From positions 3,534,001-3,598,000 of the forward strand of contig JAOVFP010000013.1 in assembly GCA_025738555.1 (NCBI GenBank): 64,000 nt of DNA, read 5' to 3'. The notes under the pieces were generated by a model. It had not been told where the DNA came from. It worked only from the letters and a program-made list of their open reading frames with translations, and ran no database searches. Origin of the DNA: Cyathus striatus (Eukaryota; Basidiomycota; Agaricomycetes; Agaricales; Nidulariaceae). This document shows positions 1 through 11,862 of this stretch, piece by piece; position 1 is the first letter of the stretch, and each line of letters begins with the position of its first letter. The position numbers and the translations under genes were made by a program.

Positions 1-1500
1 ACCTGTTAAGTCTGGGCCTTGAGAGGCAGGACAGTGTGGTTGGGCTGTAGACCTGGAGGAAGTGCTCGGAGTAGGTACTGATGCAGCAGGCTCTGCAGGA
101 GTGTTTCCCCGGTTCCTATTGTTGGAAGCTGGAGGAAGAGTCTTGGAAGGTGCAGCAGCAACCTTGTGACGTCTCTCCTCAATGGCATGTTTGGTACTGT
201 GCTCCCAATGGCGCTGATCAAAGCCTTGGGCCAAAGCCTTCATAGGTTGAAGGGATTCAGGATGAGGAATCTCCCTGCTGGAGATTTTGTCCTTAATGTG
301 CGGACATAACCCATAGTAGTATTGTGAGGTGAGAGATGGGTTGTCCCAATTCAACAAGGTAGCATACTTGTTGAAATCGATTTCATACAAAGTAATGTGA
401 TGGTTGTTTTCCATCTTTAGTGCACGGATTTCCAATTCAGCTTCTGCTTGGGGGTTAGTTTGTCCGAAGTGAGTCCGGAGCAAACTAACGAAAAAGAGCC
501 AATTGTCCATCCAGTGCTCATAAATATCCTCATCCAGATGTGAACTGAACAAAGCCCCTGCAGATCCCTGGAGAAAAGTTAACATATAGTCAACTTTCAC
601 CTGGTCACTGTTGTAAAGGTGGGGGTTGTTCCGGAATTTTAGGCGGGACTGGGTTAAGAATGCATCCAGCTTATCAGTGCTAGAGCCATTGAAAATGTCA
701 GGCACTTTGAATTTCTTGTCACATGGTGCAGGAGTAGGAGGTGGCCAATCCATAATGTGCTCAACTATAGTAGTCAGAGCACCAACCACATCTTCTCTGT
801 CATAATGACGTCGATGAGGGTGGTAGGAGGATGAGCGAGAGGAGCGAGAGGAGCCATGAGATGAAGGACCAGAGCCTCCAGGTCTGCCAGGCCCACCAGG
901 AGGAGTTCCCCCATGGCCTGCAGAATCTCCGTGATCAGAGGGAGGAACTTCATCCTCAATATCACCAAACTGAGAATTACCATCAGAGGGCTCATGGTTG
1001 GAGCCATCCTCAGATGATTTGTAACCATTGCCCCCATTGCCATTATCTCCGGGTGGAGGTGGTGGCAGAGCACTCCCAGCACCTGAAGGTATAGGTGCTT
1101 TAGGGGGTGTTAGACCTGGAGTTGGAGCTCATGGGTTGGAGTCAATGGTAGCATGTGGAATGAGTGTTGGGTCAAATGGAAAAACAAGCAGCATGGGTCA
1201 GGCATTGCTGACATACTCGAATGCTGGTTGCAGCACCCATTGAGCACGTCCAGCCGAGACAGGAATTCTTGAGACCAATGCACTGGCTGACTCTGGAACA
1301 GGAGAACGAGAAACAGAAAGAGGTCGTGGGACAGTAGTCGTATGTTGAGTAGCAGATTGCTGAGAAGCCAAACAATTACTGTGTCGGGCTTGCAGTGGGA
1401 TTGTTTGCTGCTGGTGGCTGCATTGATGAGCAGTCTCGGTACGAGTAGCCATCAGAGAAAAGACAAAAATGTGGAGAAGATCCAAGGGAGTGAGTTTCAA
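1..1500 (-). pseudogene. Ty3/gypsy gag (capsid) pseudogene, partial at the left edge
   Basis: The frame from 1500 down to 1 encodes a low-complexity Ser/Pro/Gly-rich N-terminal region. It is followed by the retrotransposon gag domain: 'IMDWPPPTPAPCDKKFKV' near 753, then 'FNGSSTDKLDAFLTQSR', 'LTFLQGSAGALFSSHL' and 'ALAQGFDQRHWE'. This layout is typical of basidiomycete Ty3/gypsy gag. Two in-frame TGA stops (1200-1198 and 1131-1129) interrupt the N-terminal part; the 753-1 stretch is fully open and ends only because the window ends. The start could be the ATG at 1500 or, more likely, 1453. Gag would form the virus-like particle of the element. The stops make a full product unlikely. Confidence 0.88.
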
Positions 1501-1504
1501 ATAC

Positions 1505-2113
1505 TGTCACGTCCCATTCTATTCCACTAGGGACAAGAACCTCAGAGTAGATAGTCTAACAGTGGAGTAACTTGTACAATGTTAGTAGGGTGTGTGGAGA
1601 TGATGAACAAGTATGGGAGTAGTGGAACATTGGCTTCAACTTGTGTGTTGCGCCCCTTGGACTTCCAGTTCTGTATTTAGAACAAAGCAGAGTAAGTGGC
1701 AAAATAGCGGAGTTGGCTCAAGGCCCAAGTGGGAGAAGGGTGTAAACATAGTTGATTTGAAACTAAAGTATATCTACATTACAGGAGTAGTTTATATAGT
1801 AAACTACTTTGTCTGAATGTGTATGGAGTAATGCCCATGGGTATGTGGCATCCTAGGGTTAAGTAAACTCCATGAAATGTAGAACATGGTAAGCTAGTAG
1901 TACACCTCTAGATTATAGTCATAGGAGAAATGGCCGCGGCCGGAGAACGAGGTAGTAATATTAAAGGGAAGGAACAAGTAAACAATTACAAGTAAACATT
2001 AGTAAGGAAGAGTTTGATATATAACAAGTATACATAGTCTGGAGGAAACATACTAAAAGCAGAGTAAACCCAGAGTTGACTCCAATGGTACAGAGATTGT
2101 CATGGATATGACA
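1505..2113 (-). repeat. 5' LTR of gypsy element A (609 bp)
   Basis: The ends are TGTCAT (at 2113 on the minus strand) and ATGACA-like (GTGACA at 1505). The sequence aligns along its length with the solo LTR at 62294-63926 once the two insertions in that copy are removed. Shared blocks include the region around the gypsy promoter side and the GGTAGTAATATTAAAGGG block near 1950. Confidence 0.85.
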
Positions 2114-2339
2114 CATATGCCATATGCCATTGCCATACACCACATCTTGCCATGCCAGCCCCATCAACCTACACCTGCTCACCACCCAATAAACAATACA
2201 GCTGAACACAATGGTGATATGAGCATCACAGATGCTTCTGGAGACACCATGAAAGAGGAAATATGACTGCTCACATTCACAATCTCTGAAAAGAGCAAGA
2301 ACAGCATCAGGCTGGCATAATCAATGGCAATAGAGTGAG

Positions 2340-2720
2340 TCACCCCCCCCCAATGATGGAACACCCAGAATCAGCAACAAGTTTTTTCAGAAAGGTGCAG
2401 CAAAACCACAGAGTGTCACCACTTGCACTGTATGCCTGGGATGCTGCAAACACAAATTCTCCAAATGCAACAAGTGACAGCTATGGGATGGTTTCACCAA
2501 AGTGTGGGCAATACAAGGAGAAAACAGAAAGCTTACCAAACCCAATGGCAACAGCATATGTTTCCAGTAGCAAATGCCAGCAGGATGTTATGACTCAACC
2601 CATCCAGAGAGACACTGTTGCTCAGGATGTGGGAACACCAACCATGGTGCTCAGAAATGTCCTTGTGCAGAGAAACTATAAGCCACTTACACCATACAAG
2701 GGCAAGGAATGGGGGGAGAA
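2340..2720 (+). pseudogene. DIRS-like element, Cys-rich region with Zn knuckle (fragment)
   Basis: The coding frame starts around 2415 with 'TTCTVCLGCCKHKFSKC' and ends with 'CCSGCGNTNHGAQKC', a C-x2-C-x4-H-x4-C zinc knuckle, followed by 'PCAEKL'. Three in-frame stops (TGA, TAG, TAA) break it. All fit C-to-T changes of CGA, CAG/TGG or CAA codons. The longer open frame over the same bases is out of register with the zinc knuckle and is a shadow. The fragment ends exactly at the gypsy insertion (TSD GAGAA, 2716-2720) and continues at 10047 with 'WEERYNRVVEGL', where the RT region begins. Confidence 0.65.
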
Positions 2721-2922
2721 TGTAGAGGTTTGTATCCTCTACAACTCACAGTCCCACAAAGTACACCTGACCAATGTCTATTGGTAGTCTATGTATGGCA
2801 GGAGTAAGTCCCTTGTACATATGCATTTATGATGTGTAAATAGTAGTATTGTTTGCCAATGTAGGTGAAAACAAACAAAGTGATTATATAACATGATTTA
2901 GGTAAGTAGAGTGTGTCTTACA
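2721..2922 (-). repeat. 3' LTR of gypsy element B (202 bp)
   Basis: This is a direct repeat of 9845-10046. It begins TGTAGAGGTTTGTATCC on the + strand and ends GTCTTACA. The polypurine tract adjoins it at 2923. Confidence 0.9.
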
Positions 2923-3509
2923 CCCCCCCCTTGAGACCATGTATAGGTGGTCTAAACCACAGCAAGAGGAAGGAGGTGCAGTACAGTAACTAGGTAGAAG
3001 GATAGGAATGGTAGAAAACTCCGTAGCATCAGAACTAAAGTGCTGAACCATACAATTAATATGTCATTGCCAGTGTTGAATAGAGAGAAAGTTATATTCC
3101 AATTTACAAAAAAAATGGATGATGAATGGTAGAGTAATACAACAATTCATTCATGGGGAGAAGGAAGAATAGGTAAAACTATAGCATTAGGATGAGAGAG
3201 TCAAATTGTATGTTTAATATATCATCCTAGACATTGAGTAGACAACTTTATTTTAAGTATATATACATGAGCTATTACTGGCCAAAAAATTATAAAAATT
3301 GGAACATAGTTGGTCCAGTTGAAGTGAAATACATGTACTTACTACTTACTACTAAAGTAGCACTCAAGTTCAACCCCATGAGCTGAACAAAATACAAAAC
3401 TAAGTTCTTGCTATAATACAATGGACCAATCAATGGTAATATACAATACTACAAGGTTGTTACATAGGTATTTATCTTATTGTTCTTTCATGTTTTTATT
3501 TAATTTACA
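2923..3509. other. AT-rich non-coding part of gypsy element B
   Basis: Here the end of pol would be expected. The stretch is AT-rich with no open frame and no recognisable integrase or RT motif. It holds the C-run polypurine tract complement at 2923-2930 and nothing else I can name. Confidence 0.5.
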
Positions 3510-6500
3510 CATGGAGCTTCAAAATTACTTCATGCCATTACAGTGAGAGCTTCATATTTGCTTCATGCTAGCTTCATATAGTTGCAGGTGGAGCTTCATA
3601 TTGGAGCTGTTGCTTCATGATTGTGTCATATAGTTGAAGGTGGAGCTTCATGGTTGCTTCATGGTGTTGCACTTCAAGCTTTAAAGTTACTTCATAGTTT
3701 GCAGTAGGTGTTTCAAGTGCATATTCACATATTACTGGTACTAATAAGGTGATTATAAGTGATTATTATATATTGTAATATCATATTATTTTGAATAATG
3801 TCACACCTGTCGCACATCAAACATGTCACATTTGTCACGTTTGTCACACTTTTAGCACATCTCATACATCTCGACCTGTCACATATGTCACAAGTCTCAC
3901 GCTCGTCACGCATGTCACACACCTCACACTTGTCACACCTGTCACGCTTTTTACACATCTCACACTTCTCCTGCTTGTCACATCTGTCACAAGCCTTATA
4001 CTTTTTACACCTGTCACATTTGTCACACCGGTCACACTTCTCGACCTGTCACATCTGTCACAAGCCTCATGCATGTCACACATGTCACACATCTTGCACT
4101 TGTCACACCTGTCATGTTTTTTTACACCTGTTACATTACTAGTACTTGTCATACTTTTCACTTCTGTCACACTTTTACACTTGTCACATTTTTTACCCTC
4201 TATACCTGTCACACTTTTACACTTGTTACACTTTTTACACTTCACACCTGTCACACATGTTACATTTCTCCTACTTGTCATACCTATCACAATGCATATG
4301 TGTCACATTTTCTCAGACATGAAACACTTTTTGTATTGGTCATGACCATCACACTTCTCACACTTGTTCACACTTTTTTACACTTGTCATAATGCTTGCA
4401 CTTGTCAGCTCCACTTCCTATTATTTATCATGCTGTCACATGTCTCCTATTTTACTGTTACATGCTTCATACCATAATATTGCCACATTTCTTATAGACA
4501 AACTGTCTGCTTTGTTCAGTATTCAGTTTCTTCATATTATGTTCAGTTCAGTTGTATTGTCTCATCCATATCTCTCATTTTATTATCACATTACTTGTTG
4601 TTATACTTAATTCCAACTTTTTATATATGTTGATATTTGAATGAAGTCATCTGAAGAAAGTTGAAAGATTAGGCTATGTGTTGATTATATTTATGACATG
4701 TAACTATACAAAATCATAAATAATATTTGTTAGATGATGGTATATCAAATAACAGGAATAACTAATAAGACAATTGATAGTGAACATATTGAAATCTCAA
4801 GAATGGTAGTTTTTACATATATGAGACTGTCAAAAGCACAGATAAAAAATGAGAAAGAGTAGACTTAAAGAAGGTATAATGATATAATTAAGAGCAAGCA
4901 CTTAAGCACAGATACAGACACAGATACAGAGTTGTACAAAATGAGAAAGAAACATGTCAACTACCAAGATACAGAGTGATTATATACCAGCAGGTACAAT
5001 AAAGCAATGCTGGTAGCTGTGGTGTATAGTACCATTGTGCAAGACAGCATGCTGCACAGTAGTGTAGTTTTAAGTACTTTTATGGATTTCACCTGATATT
5101 GTGAGGAAGTGCAATACTGGTTTTAAATGCTGCTAGCAGCCCAACATATAGGTACATATGATATACCAGTCTAAATAACTCAAGAATATTATGCAATTCA
5201 GTACATCTGAGCCTGGTAGCCCATTCAACTGATTAAGTAGCAGTACTTTCTATAGCTTGGTTGGAAAACACATGATCAATTCCTGTCTGGTTTACATAGT
5301 ACTAGTTTTACCAAAATAATGGTGTATGAGTGATAAGAAACAGATAAGATATAGTGGTGAAAATGCAATAGAAAAATAGAATGGGAGACATAATAAGTAA
5401 TATTGAGCTAATGATAATTATCAGAACATAATGGAATATCTGAAAATAGAATGAGACAGAATATTAGATGGTATTTGCCACTGATTTGAACCAAGTTACA
5501 GGGATTGATTAAAGAGGGAAATTGAGACATGATACATATGAAATATGTGAGAAGTATAGAAAGTAATAGCAAATATTATGTAGGTGAAATATGTGACAAC
5601 TGTAATGTTTGCAAAATAGTGTAAAAGGTATTGTGACAGACATGACAAGTAGGAGAAATGTAACATGTGTGACAGGTGTGAAGTGTAAAAAGTGTAACAA
5701 GTGTAAAAGTGTGACAGGTATAGAGGGTAAAAAATGTGACAAGTGTAAAAGTGTGACAGAAGTGAAAAGTATGACAAGTACTAGTAATGTAACAGGTGTA
5801 AAAAAACATGACAGGTGTGACAAGTGCAAGATGTGTGACATGTGTGACAGGTCGAGAAGTGTGACCGGTGTGACAAATGTGACAGGTGTAAAAAGTATAA
5901 GGCTTGTGACAGATGTGACAAGCAGGAGAAGTGTGACATGTGTAAAAAGCGTGACAGGTGTGACAAGTGTGAGGTGTGTGACATGCGTGACGAGCGTGAG
6001 ACTTGTGACATGTACTAAAAGTGTGACAAATGTGACATGTTTGATGTGTGACAGGTGTAACATTATTCAAAATAATATGATATTGCAATATATAATGATC
6101 ACTTATAATCACCTTGTTAGTACCAGTAATATGTGAATATGCACTTGAAACACCTACTACAAATTATGAAGTAACTTTAAAGCTTGAAGTGCAACACCAT
6201 GAAGCAACCATGAAGCTCCACCTGCAACTACATGAAGCTATTATGAAGCTCAAACTGTAACCACATGAAGCAACAGTACAATGATGAAGTTCAGAGTGCA
6301 ACTACATGAAGCTATCATAAAGCTTGAACTGCAATACAATGAAGCAACAGTGCAATTATGAAGCTCAGAGTGCAACCACATAAAGCTATCATGAAGCAAC
6401 AGTACAATGATGAAGCTCAGAGTGCAACCACATGAAGCAATTATGAAGCTCAAACTGTAACAACATGAAGCAACAGTGCAATGATGAAGCTCAGAGTGAA

Positions 6501-6668
6501 ACCACATGAAGCAATTATGAAGCTCAAACTGTAACAACATGAAGCAACAGTACAATGATGAAGCTCAGAGTGCAACCACATGAAGTGTTCATGAAGCTTG
6601 AACTGCAATACAATGAAGCAACAGTGCAATTATGAAGCTCATATACTGTAATTACATGAAGCTGCTTC
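3510..6668. repeat. 3.1-kb inverted repeat with arms of short tandem repeats
   Basis: Two arms are reverse complements of each other. The left arm has GCTTCAT-type repeats (3510-3715), a 100-bp unique link, then TGTCACACC/TTGTCACA-type repeats (about 3797-4400). The right arm has the mirror order: GGTGTGACA-type repeats (about 5630-6062), the link, then ATGAAGC-type repeats (6163-6660). The arms are much better preserved than the surrounding element. The centre (4400-5620) is AT-rich and non-coding. The long open frames made of Ser/His/Thr/Val in this stretch are products of the repeat, not genes. No transposase, terminal motif or clean duplication was found, so the origin is open (foldback element or folded satellite). 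Confidence 0.8.
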
Positions 6669-6819
6669 AAAAAAAAACCCCTGCACATCACCAAGCAAGC
6701 TTACTGCAGTTGCAGGTGGAAGCTTGACAAAAGTTGTCAGCACTAGTGCATGTGTACCACTGGGAAGGATTGACCATTGATGATTACTGTGTTGGTTTTG
6801 AAGTCCAGTTTCACCTCTA

Positions 6820-7190
6820 GGTCTCACATGGTGGGCGTTCCCACTATCATATCATAGCGATTGAAGTTAGCTACATCAGCATATGTCATTTTTCCAGCTC
6901 CTGGTAGTCCCAGGTCTAAATATCCTGTATTTTATAGTGGATTGACTCCCGACAGTTCCCAGCTGCAGGATGTATTCCTTGGACAGTCTGCTTACTGCTA
7001 TATTGGCCATTTGAGTGTAAGTTGGGGTTATCCCTGTGGTTGTGCTTCTGAAGTCCCAGAGTGTTCATGCTTTTGATTTTCCTATGAGTACATAGGTTGC
7101 CAGGCACTCCTTTTGTTCTACCAGGATTATTGGTCATTCAATTGTTCCCTTTGTAGCTCTCAGAGTCACCCTTCAGATTGTTGGTTCTGC
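6820..7190 (-). pseudogene. Gypsy B aspartic protease region (remnant)
   Basis: In one minus-strand frame the sequence reads 'TPTYTQMANIAVSRL', then 'NFNRYDMIVGTPTM' and 'VKLDFKTNTVIINGQ'. This matches the pattern of basidiomycete gypsy proteases, where the catalytic region is followed by a 'YDaIlGTPFL' motif. The expected D-S/T-G active site is not clear, and stops and frame changes are present. It lies just downstream of gag, as expected for the start of pol. Coding similarity stops where the inverted-repeat block begins. Confidence 0.5.
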
Positions 7191-7444
7191 TGGTGTATAT
7201 GCTGGTAGGGGTACTGCTGGGTATACTACTGATGCTCTCATTGAGTCCTGGTGGTCATAATAGCTGTAATAATCTGATCCACTGTCAGCTTTGTAGCCTG
7301 GTGATTCTTTGATGTTAATATGGACCATGTTTTCCCTGTCCCTGTATGGGCCTTGCCCATCACCATTATCAGATGATTCCTGATCATTTTGGTGTTCTTT
7401 TGTATTGGCACCATCATCCACAAGCATGCTGCTCTTAGTTGTTC

Positions 7445-9700
7445 TCATTGGGGAAAGGGGCAATCTCTTCTGAAGTGTCCTGTTTTGTTGCAATTGTAGC
7501 ACATTGCGGATGGGCCAGCTTTTGCTGGTGTTGCCAGTCTTGCTGGAGTTGCTATTCTGACTTGTTGCGTTGTATGAGGAATGCCCTTTGCTTCTTGCAG
7601 GGTAGTTGCTGGTTTTGGTACCAGTCTGGGCTCTGCTGCTGGTGTTCGGATGATCCCCCTTATGTTTCCTGCATTTGCAGGTTGTGGTGTAGGTAAGATC
7701 CTATGGTTCTCATTGCGGGGCTGCACCCAGTTGGGTGCATGTTCCTGGATTCTGGCCTGTGTTGAGTTATTTTACAATAGATGCATTTGTGCACTGAGGG
7801 GCCCAATGAAGTTTTCCAGGTACCTGTGCACATTTTGGCTAGTGTGGTATGATGCTTCGAATACTTGTCCTTCTGCGAGGAATTCCTTGGATGAGTTCAT
7901 TTTGGGGGACAGTCCCATGTCTTCTAGTAACTTCTTGCAGATGATAGAGGGCATGGCCTTCAAGAAGACATGAGTAAATTCATGGTTGTCAGGGGGTATG
8001 GCCATGCATTGTGAGTAGTCTGTCAATGTATCATATAGCCCCTGGAGCCCTTGCTCTATGATGTAGTAAGTTCTGTAGAAGGCTTCCCTGGCCTCTTGGT
8101 TGTTCAAGATGTGAATGAACCTATTGTATAGTTCAATTATCATGTCATTGAATGACCAATGGTTTCTTGCTCACATGGGAGATGCCATGTGTCAGAAGTA
8201 CCATCTTTTGGCTTCTCTGGTGAGGAATTCAGGTAGGAGCAGTATACACTCCCTATCGCACTGTGGTCCTCCTAATTGGCAGATGCACAAATGTGCTGTG
8301 AGGCCTAGTAGCCATCATTCCAACTCAAAGAACAGTGACAATGCCCCTGAATATTTGTCTACTGATTTGGGGTCATACCGAAGGGGTCTGCATCCTTCTG
8401 GTAATTCTAGCCGGGTGGCTAGGTATTCGTGTAGAGTTAGGCACAGGTGTTCCTGCAGTTGGTTCCGGCAATATTCTTGTGCTTCTAGTGCTGCCAGTTG
8501 TATAGACAAACTCCTGTGTGGTGGTGGAAGTGAGTACTGCCTGCCCCATCTTGCCGTTATTGGTGTTATGATATCCTCTGGCTCTTCTGGTTCTTCCAGC
8601 TCAGGCTTGTGTTCTACAATAGGTTGTAGTTGGTTGTCCCTATGATTGTACCTCATGATGGTGGGTATTCCACCAGGTCGGGGCTTTGTTAGTTCAGATC
8701 AATTTTGGGCCATGGTTGCATTTCTTGGTGATGCAGTCTTGCCTGGTTGCCTTATCTTATCCAGGTCTACTGGGTCAGAACTGTTGAACAAGATGCCCTG
8801 TTCCTCGATATTAGTGACTCCATGGATACTGATGTCCTCATTCCTCATACACTGAAGTTCCAGCCAGTCTTCCCATTGTAGGGCTCTTGGAATTCATGTG
8901 TTCAAGTGGACCTGGTTTGGTCTTGTTGTAACATTTCACAGGATGAAACTCATTCCCTGTGCCAGGTTCCCTGGTACTGACAATGTTTCTAGTGGGTGAA
9001 AGCTCAGTGCTTCTGCAGCAACAGCATTTGCTGTGTTTTGTACAGAGAGGTGGAACATCCTGAAATACTCCTGACAGAGCCTCCCACTTGGTTTCCATGA
9101 ATGGGTTTGCCATTTCTATTTTGCTGGCCATTATTTGGAACATTGGCATGTTGGGTCTTGAGGTGGTTTTCCTCTGTTGGGCAGCATGGTAGGCTAGTAT
9201 GAGCTTGCCCATTAATGTCATTGTAGCTTCTATGAACCTTGGTTCATCTGGATTGACCTTCATTCCACTCTGGGTTACCATTGATGAGACTTATCAGACT
9301 GCTGTATGGAACATTGCATCCAGTTTTTGATTGTTGATGTTGGTGTGAAGTTGTTTGAATGAGGCCATTCTGCTTTTGAGGTCATCCTCAATTTCCTCAT
9401 ATTGTTGTTTGTCTTGTATCCACCCATGGGTTGGAGCTGGGTCATGTATTTGTAGCTCTTGGGCTAAGGTTCACATGTTGTTCTGGGGAGGGTCATTGTC
9501 CCTTCCCTTACTCTTGCTCACTCTCTGCTGTCCAGATCCTGAATTTGTGTTTTCATGTATTATATTAGGGGCCTGAGCCTCATCATTCTGTTGGCTGGGT
9601 TGTCCAGCTGGCAGGGGGATGCGTGGTACATCCATTTGCTGTGGTTATGGTTTGGGATCAGAAGGTGTGTGTGACATTGTGGGGTTTACTTTGTTCTAGA
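7445..9700 (-). pseudogene. Gypsy B gag with zinc knuckle (pseudogene)
   Basis: Several minus-strand open pieces follow one another: 9281-8838, 8656-8315, 8143-7772 and 7726-7445. The last three share one frame and are separated by stops. The 8143-7772 piece resembles gypsy capsid ('IIELYNRFIHILNNQEAREAF', 'FLKAMPSIICKKLLED'). The 7726-7445 piece ends with CYNCNKTGHFRRDC, a classical C-x2-C-x4-H-x4-C nucleocapsid knuckle. The frame starts somewhere below the right LTR. The number of stops shows that it is no longer translated as one protein. Confidence 0.7.
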
Positions 9701-9844
9701 TTTGGAAATTCTGTAATGTTCTGTGTGGAAGTGGAATTGCTGTTGTAGGAAGGTTCCTGATGGTGATTGGCATGTGTTCCATTACAGCAGTGTCAGGGTT
9801 GATGACAAAGTAAGACTTTGCAATAGCTAGGGGATGTAAAAAAG

Positions 9845-10046
9845 TGTAGAGGTTTGTATCCTCTATGACTCACAGTCCTGCAAAGTACACCTGACCAATG
9901 TCTATTGGTAGTCTACATATGGCAGGAGTAAGTCCCTTGTACATATGTGTTTGTGATGTGTAAATAGTAGTATTGTTTGCCAACATAGGTGGAAACAAAC
10001 AAAGTGATTACATAACATGATTTAGGTAAGTAGAACACATCTTACA
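9845..10046 (-). repeat. 5' LTR of gypsy element B (202 bp)
   Basis: This is the direct-repeat partner of 2721-2922. It is followed by the duplicated target GAGAA at 10047-10051, after which the DIRS-like reading frame resumes. Confidence 0.9.
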
Positions 10047-10051
10047 GAGAA

Positions 10052-10960
10052 ATTATGAGCATGTGGATTGGAAGAAAGGTATAATAGGGTGGTTGAAGGC
10101 TTACATTACAGCTTTCAGTTTGGCATTCCTGCTATTGCCAAAATATTCACACCATCAAATCATGAATCAATCAATCAATATAATGTGGCATACATGGATA
10201 TTGTCAAAAAGGAGTTTAGAAGTAGAAGATACCTGGGACTGCTCTCACAGCACCAAACAGAAGAGCTTATTGGGCCTTTCCAATCATCTCCCCCATATCA
10301 CTCATTCCAAAGACAGGTCCAGCCAGGCAGTATCATGCAATACACAATTTCTCATTCCCATACAAGCCAGTCAATGGAGTGGAGTCTATTAACTCACACA
10401 TTAAAGCAGAGGACTTCTCCTGCACATGGAGAACCTTCTCAACAATATGTCTACTGGTATCAAGGCTTCCACCTGGGTTACAAGTGTCAATCAGGGATGT
10501 GGCCAAAGCCTACAGAACCATACCTGCACATCCTAGCCAATGGCCTGGACTTGTGGTCAAGCTTAAAGGGGACAAAAACTATGCAATCAACACCAGCAAT
10601 AATTTCAGAATCACCTCTGCCGGAGGAGCATATGGTGAGACAGCAGATGCTGGGCTTGAAATCATCTGATACAGTGGGATCGGCCCAGCATTGAGATGGG
10701 TGGATGACCACATTTTCATATGAATATTACAAGAACACCTTGAGAAATACAATGAACAATGAAGGCAATGGAAAACAGAGATTGAGGAGAATGGAAGCCA
10801 AATCCATGAGTGTTGTCAGATATGGTACAGAGGAAAAGAGATGCCAGATGGACAACCAGAAGAATATGACAAAGATATGTGAGCTGAATTCAAAGACCTG
10901 GCACAGGAGAAGAGAGGGGCCAGTTTACAGGAAGAACCATACTGCTACAGCAGTGATGCA
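10052..10960 (+). pseudogene. DIRS-like reverse transcriptase, N-terminal part (pseudogene)
   Basis: The fragment reads 'EERYNRVVEGLHYSFQFGIP' and 'SINSHIKAEDFSCTWRTF', then 'IRDVAKAYRTIPAHPSQWPG' and 'SAGGAYGETADAG', and after a TGA stop 'RWVDDHIF'. That last motif carries the paired aspartates of the RT active site. The pattern is that of the RT encoded by tyrosine-recombinase retroelements in Agaricomycetes. A frame change near 10280-10380 and stops at about 10668 and later show decay. The frame is cut at 10960 by a hAT-like insertion and resumes at 12721. Confidence 0.75.
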
Positions 10961-11157
10961 TAGGCAATAGCATGGGTAGGCCATACCTGCATGGGTCACA
11001 GGTTGGGTACCAGCAGGTATAGGTCCAGGTCAGGTCTCCAAGACCTGTAACCTGTTGGTACCTGTAGGCTTTATATTGAATAAAAAGGAGTAACATAAAA
11101 TGATGCAAGATTAATACCTTCATAATAAGTCTATAATGTAATTCAATATATTCTGTG

Positions 11158-11857
11158 TGTTACATACCAATTCTCTTCCTGCTTAGAAGTGGTTGTGAAG
11201 ATGCCCGGAGGGCATGGGAAAACTATAACAGAAACCCAAAGTGAGTATGGATACAGGAATGGGAGCGGGAGTGCAGAAGTGAACCGTGGCTTCAGCATAT
11301 GTGCTGCACCGCCTGGATATCCTCAGGGAATGGTTCATATTTCACAACAGACAATATCCAATGTAAGGAAACATTCCAGAGTATGTGAGGGGCTTTGCCA
11401 CTACACTAGGCAGTGGGAGAGAAACCTGAAGGAAAACCCAGAGTGGGTTTCAGAACTTAGAGTAAGGAAGAAAGTGTACAGAGTTGATATGAATACTGAA
11501 GACTACCTAGTACATTTGGAAGACTATTTATATGTACTAGTAAGACATAGGTACAAATCTGGAGACAGAATGCTAAGTGTAAGTAAACAAAATAAAGACT
11601 GGGCAAAGAGGAGTAGTGGTGCAAATGATGCACTCAGAATGAAGAATAAGAAACTAAACTACATTGACCATAATGAAACATACAAGTGAGAATGGAAGAG
11701 AGGAGTAATGGTATAATGACATGGTGAGGCCATCATAAGAGAAACTATGTATCCAAAGTATCCAATAGAAAACCCAACAGGTTCCAGGTACAAACCCAGG
11801 CAGGAATGTTGGGAAGTGTAAACCCAAAGTGGGTATGTGCCAGAAATGGATATAACA
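11158..11857 (+). repeat. Solo LTR, family B copy 1 (700 bp)
   Basis: The ends are TGTTAC and ATAACA, with perfect 5-bp duplications CTGTG at 11153-11157 and 11858-11862. A second copy lies inverted at 62443-63197. No internal retrotransposon sequence is attached, so it is a solo LTR left by LTR-LTR recombination. It contains a 166-codon open frame (11189-11689) of unknown meaning. Confidence 0.9.
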
Positions 11858-11862
11858 CTGTG

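Larger units (their letters stand above)
1..2113 (-). mobile_element. Ty3/gypsy retrotransposon A, 5' part (LTR plus gag), cut by the window edge
   Basis: Reading the minus strand, a 609-bp LTR (2113 to 1505) is followed after about 50 nt by a gag frame that stays open to the first base of the window, so pol lies outside. The LTR has matching ends TGTCAT and ATGACA. A second, solo copy of the same LTR lies near the right edge (62294-63926, inverted orientation). The flank next to the LTR start is CATAT, but the other end of the element is not in the window, so its duplication cannot be checked. The element sits beside a decayed DIRS-like element and probably inserted into it. Confidence 0.85.
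2721..10046 (-). mobile_element. Ty3/gypsy retrotransposon B with two LTRs, pol mostly missing
   Basis: Two 202-bp LTRs in direct orientation (2721-2922 and 9845-10046) start TGTAGAGG and end CTTACA on the + strand. They are flanked by a 5-bp duplication GAGAA (2716-2720 and 10047-10051). Coding remnants (gag, zinc knuckle, protease) are on the minus strand, so the 5' LTR is the right one. A G-rich polypurine tract next to the left LTR (2922-2933, read on the minus strand) agrees with this. No RT, RNase H or integrase is seen; instead there is an inverted-repeat insert (about 3510-6668) and AT-rich sequence. The LTRs differ at several positions, so the insertion is not recent. Confidence 0.88.

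Noticed and set aside
2335..2787. 150-codon frame on the + strand
   Set aside because: It crosses a transposon boundary and is out of frame with the zinc knuckle, which lies in the neighbouring frame.
3791..4392. Long open frames on both strands rich in Ser, His, Thr, Val or Cys, Asp, Lys
   Set aside because: They are translations of the TGTCACA tandem repeat and occur in several frames at once; no gene is implied.
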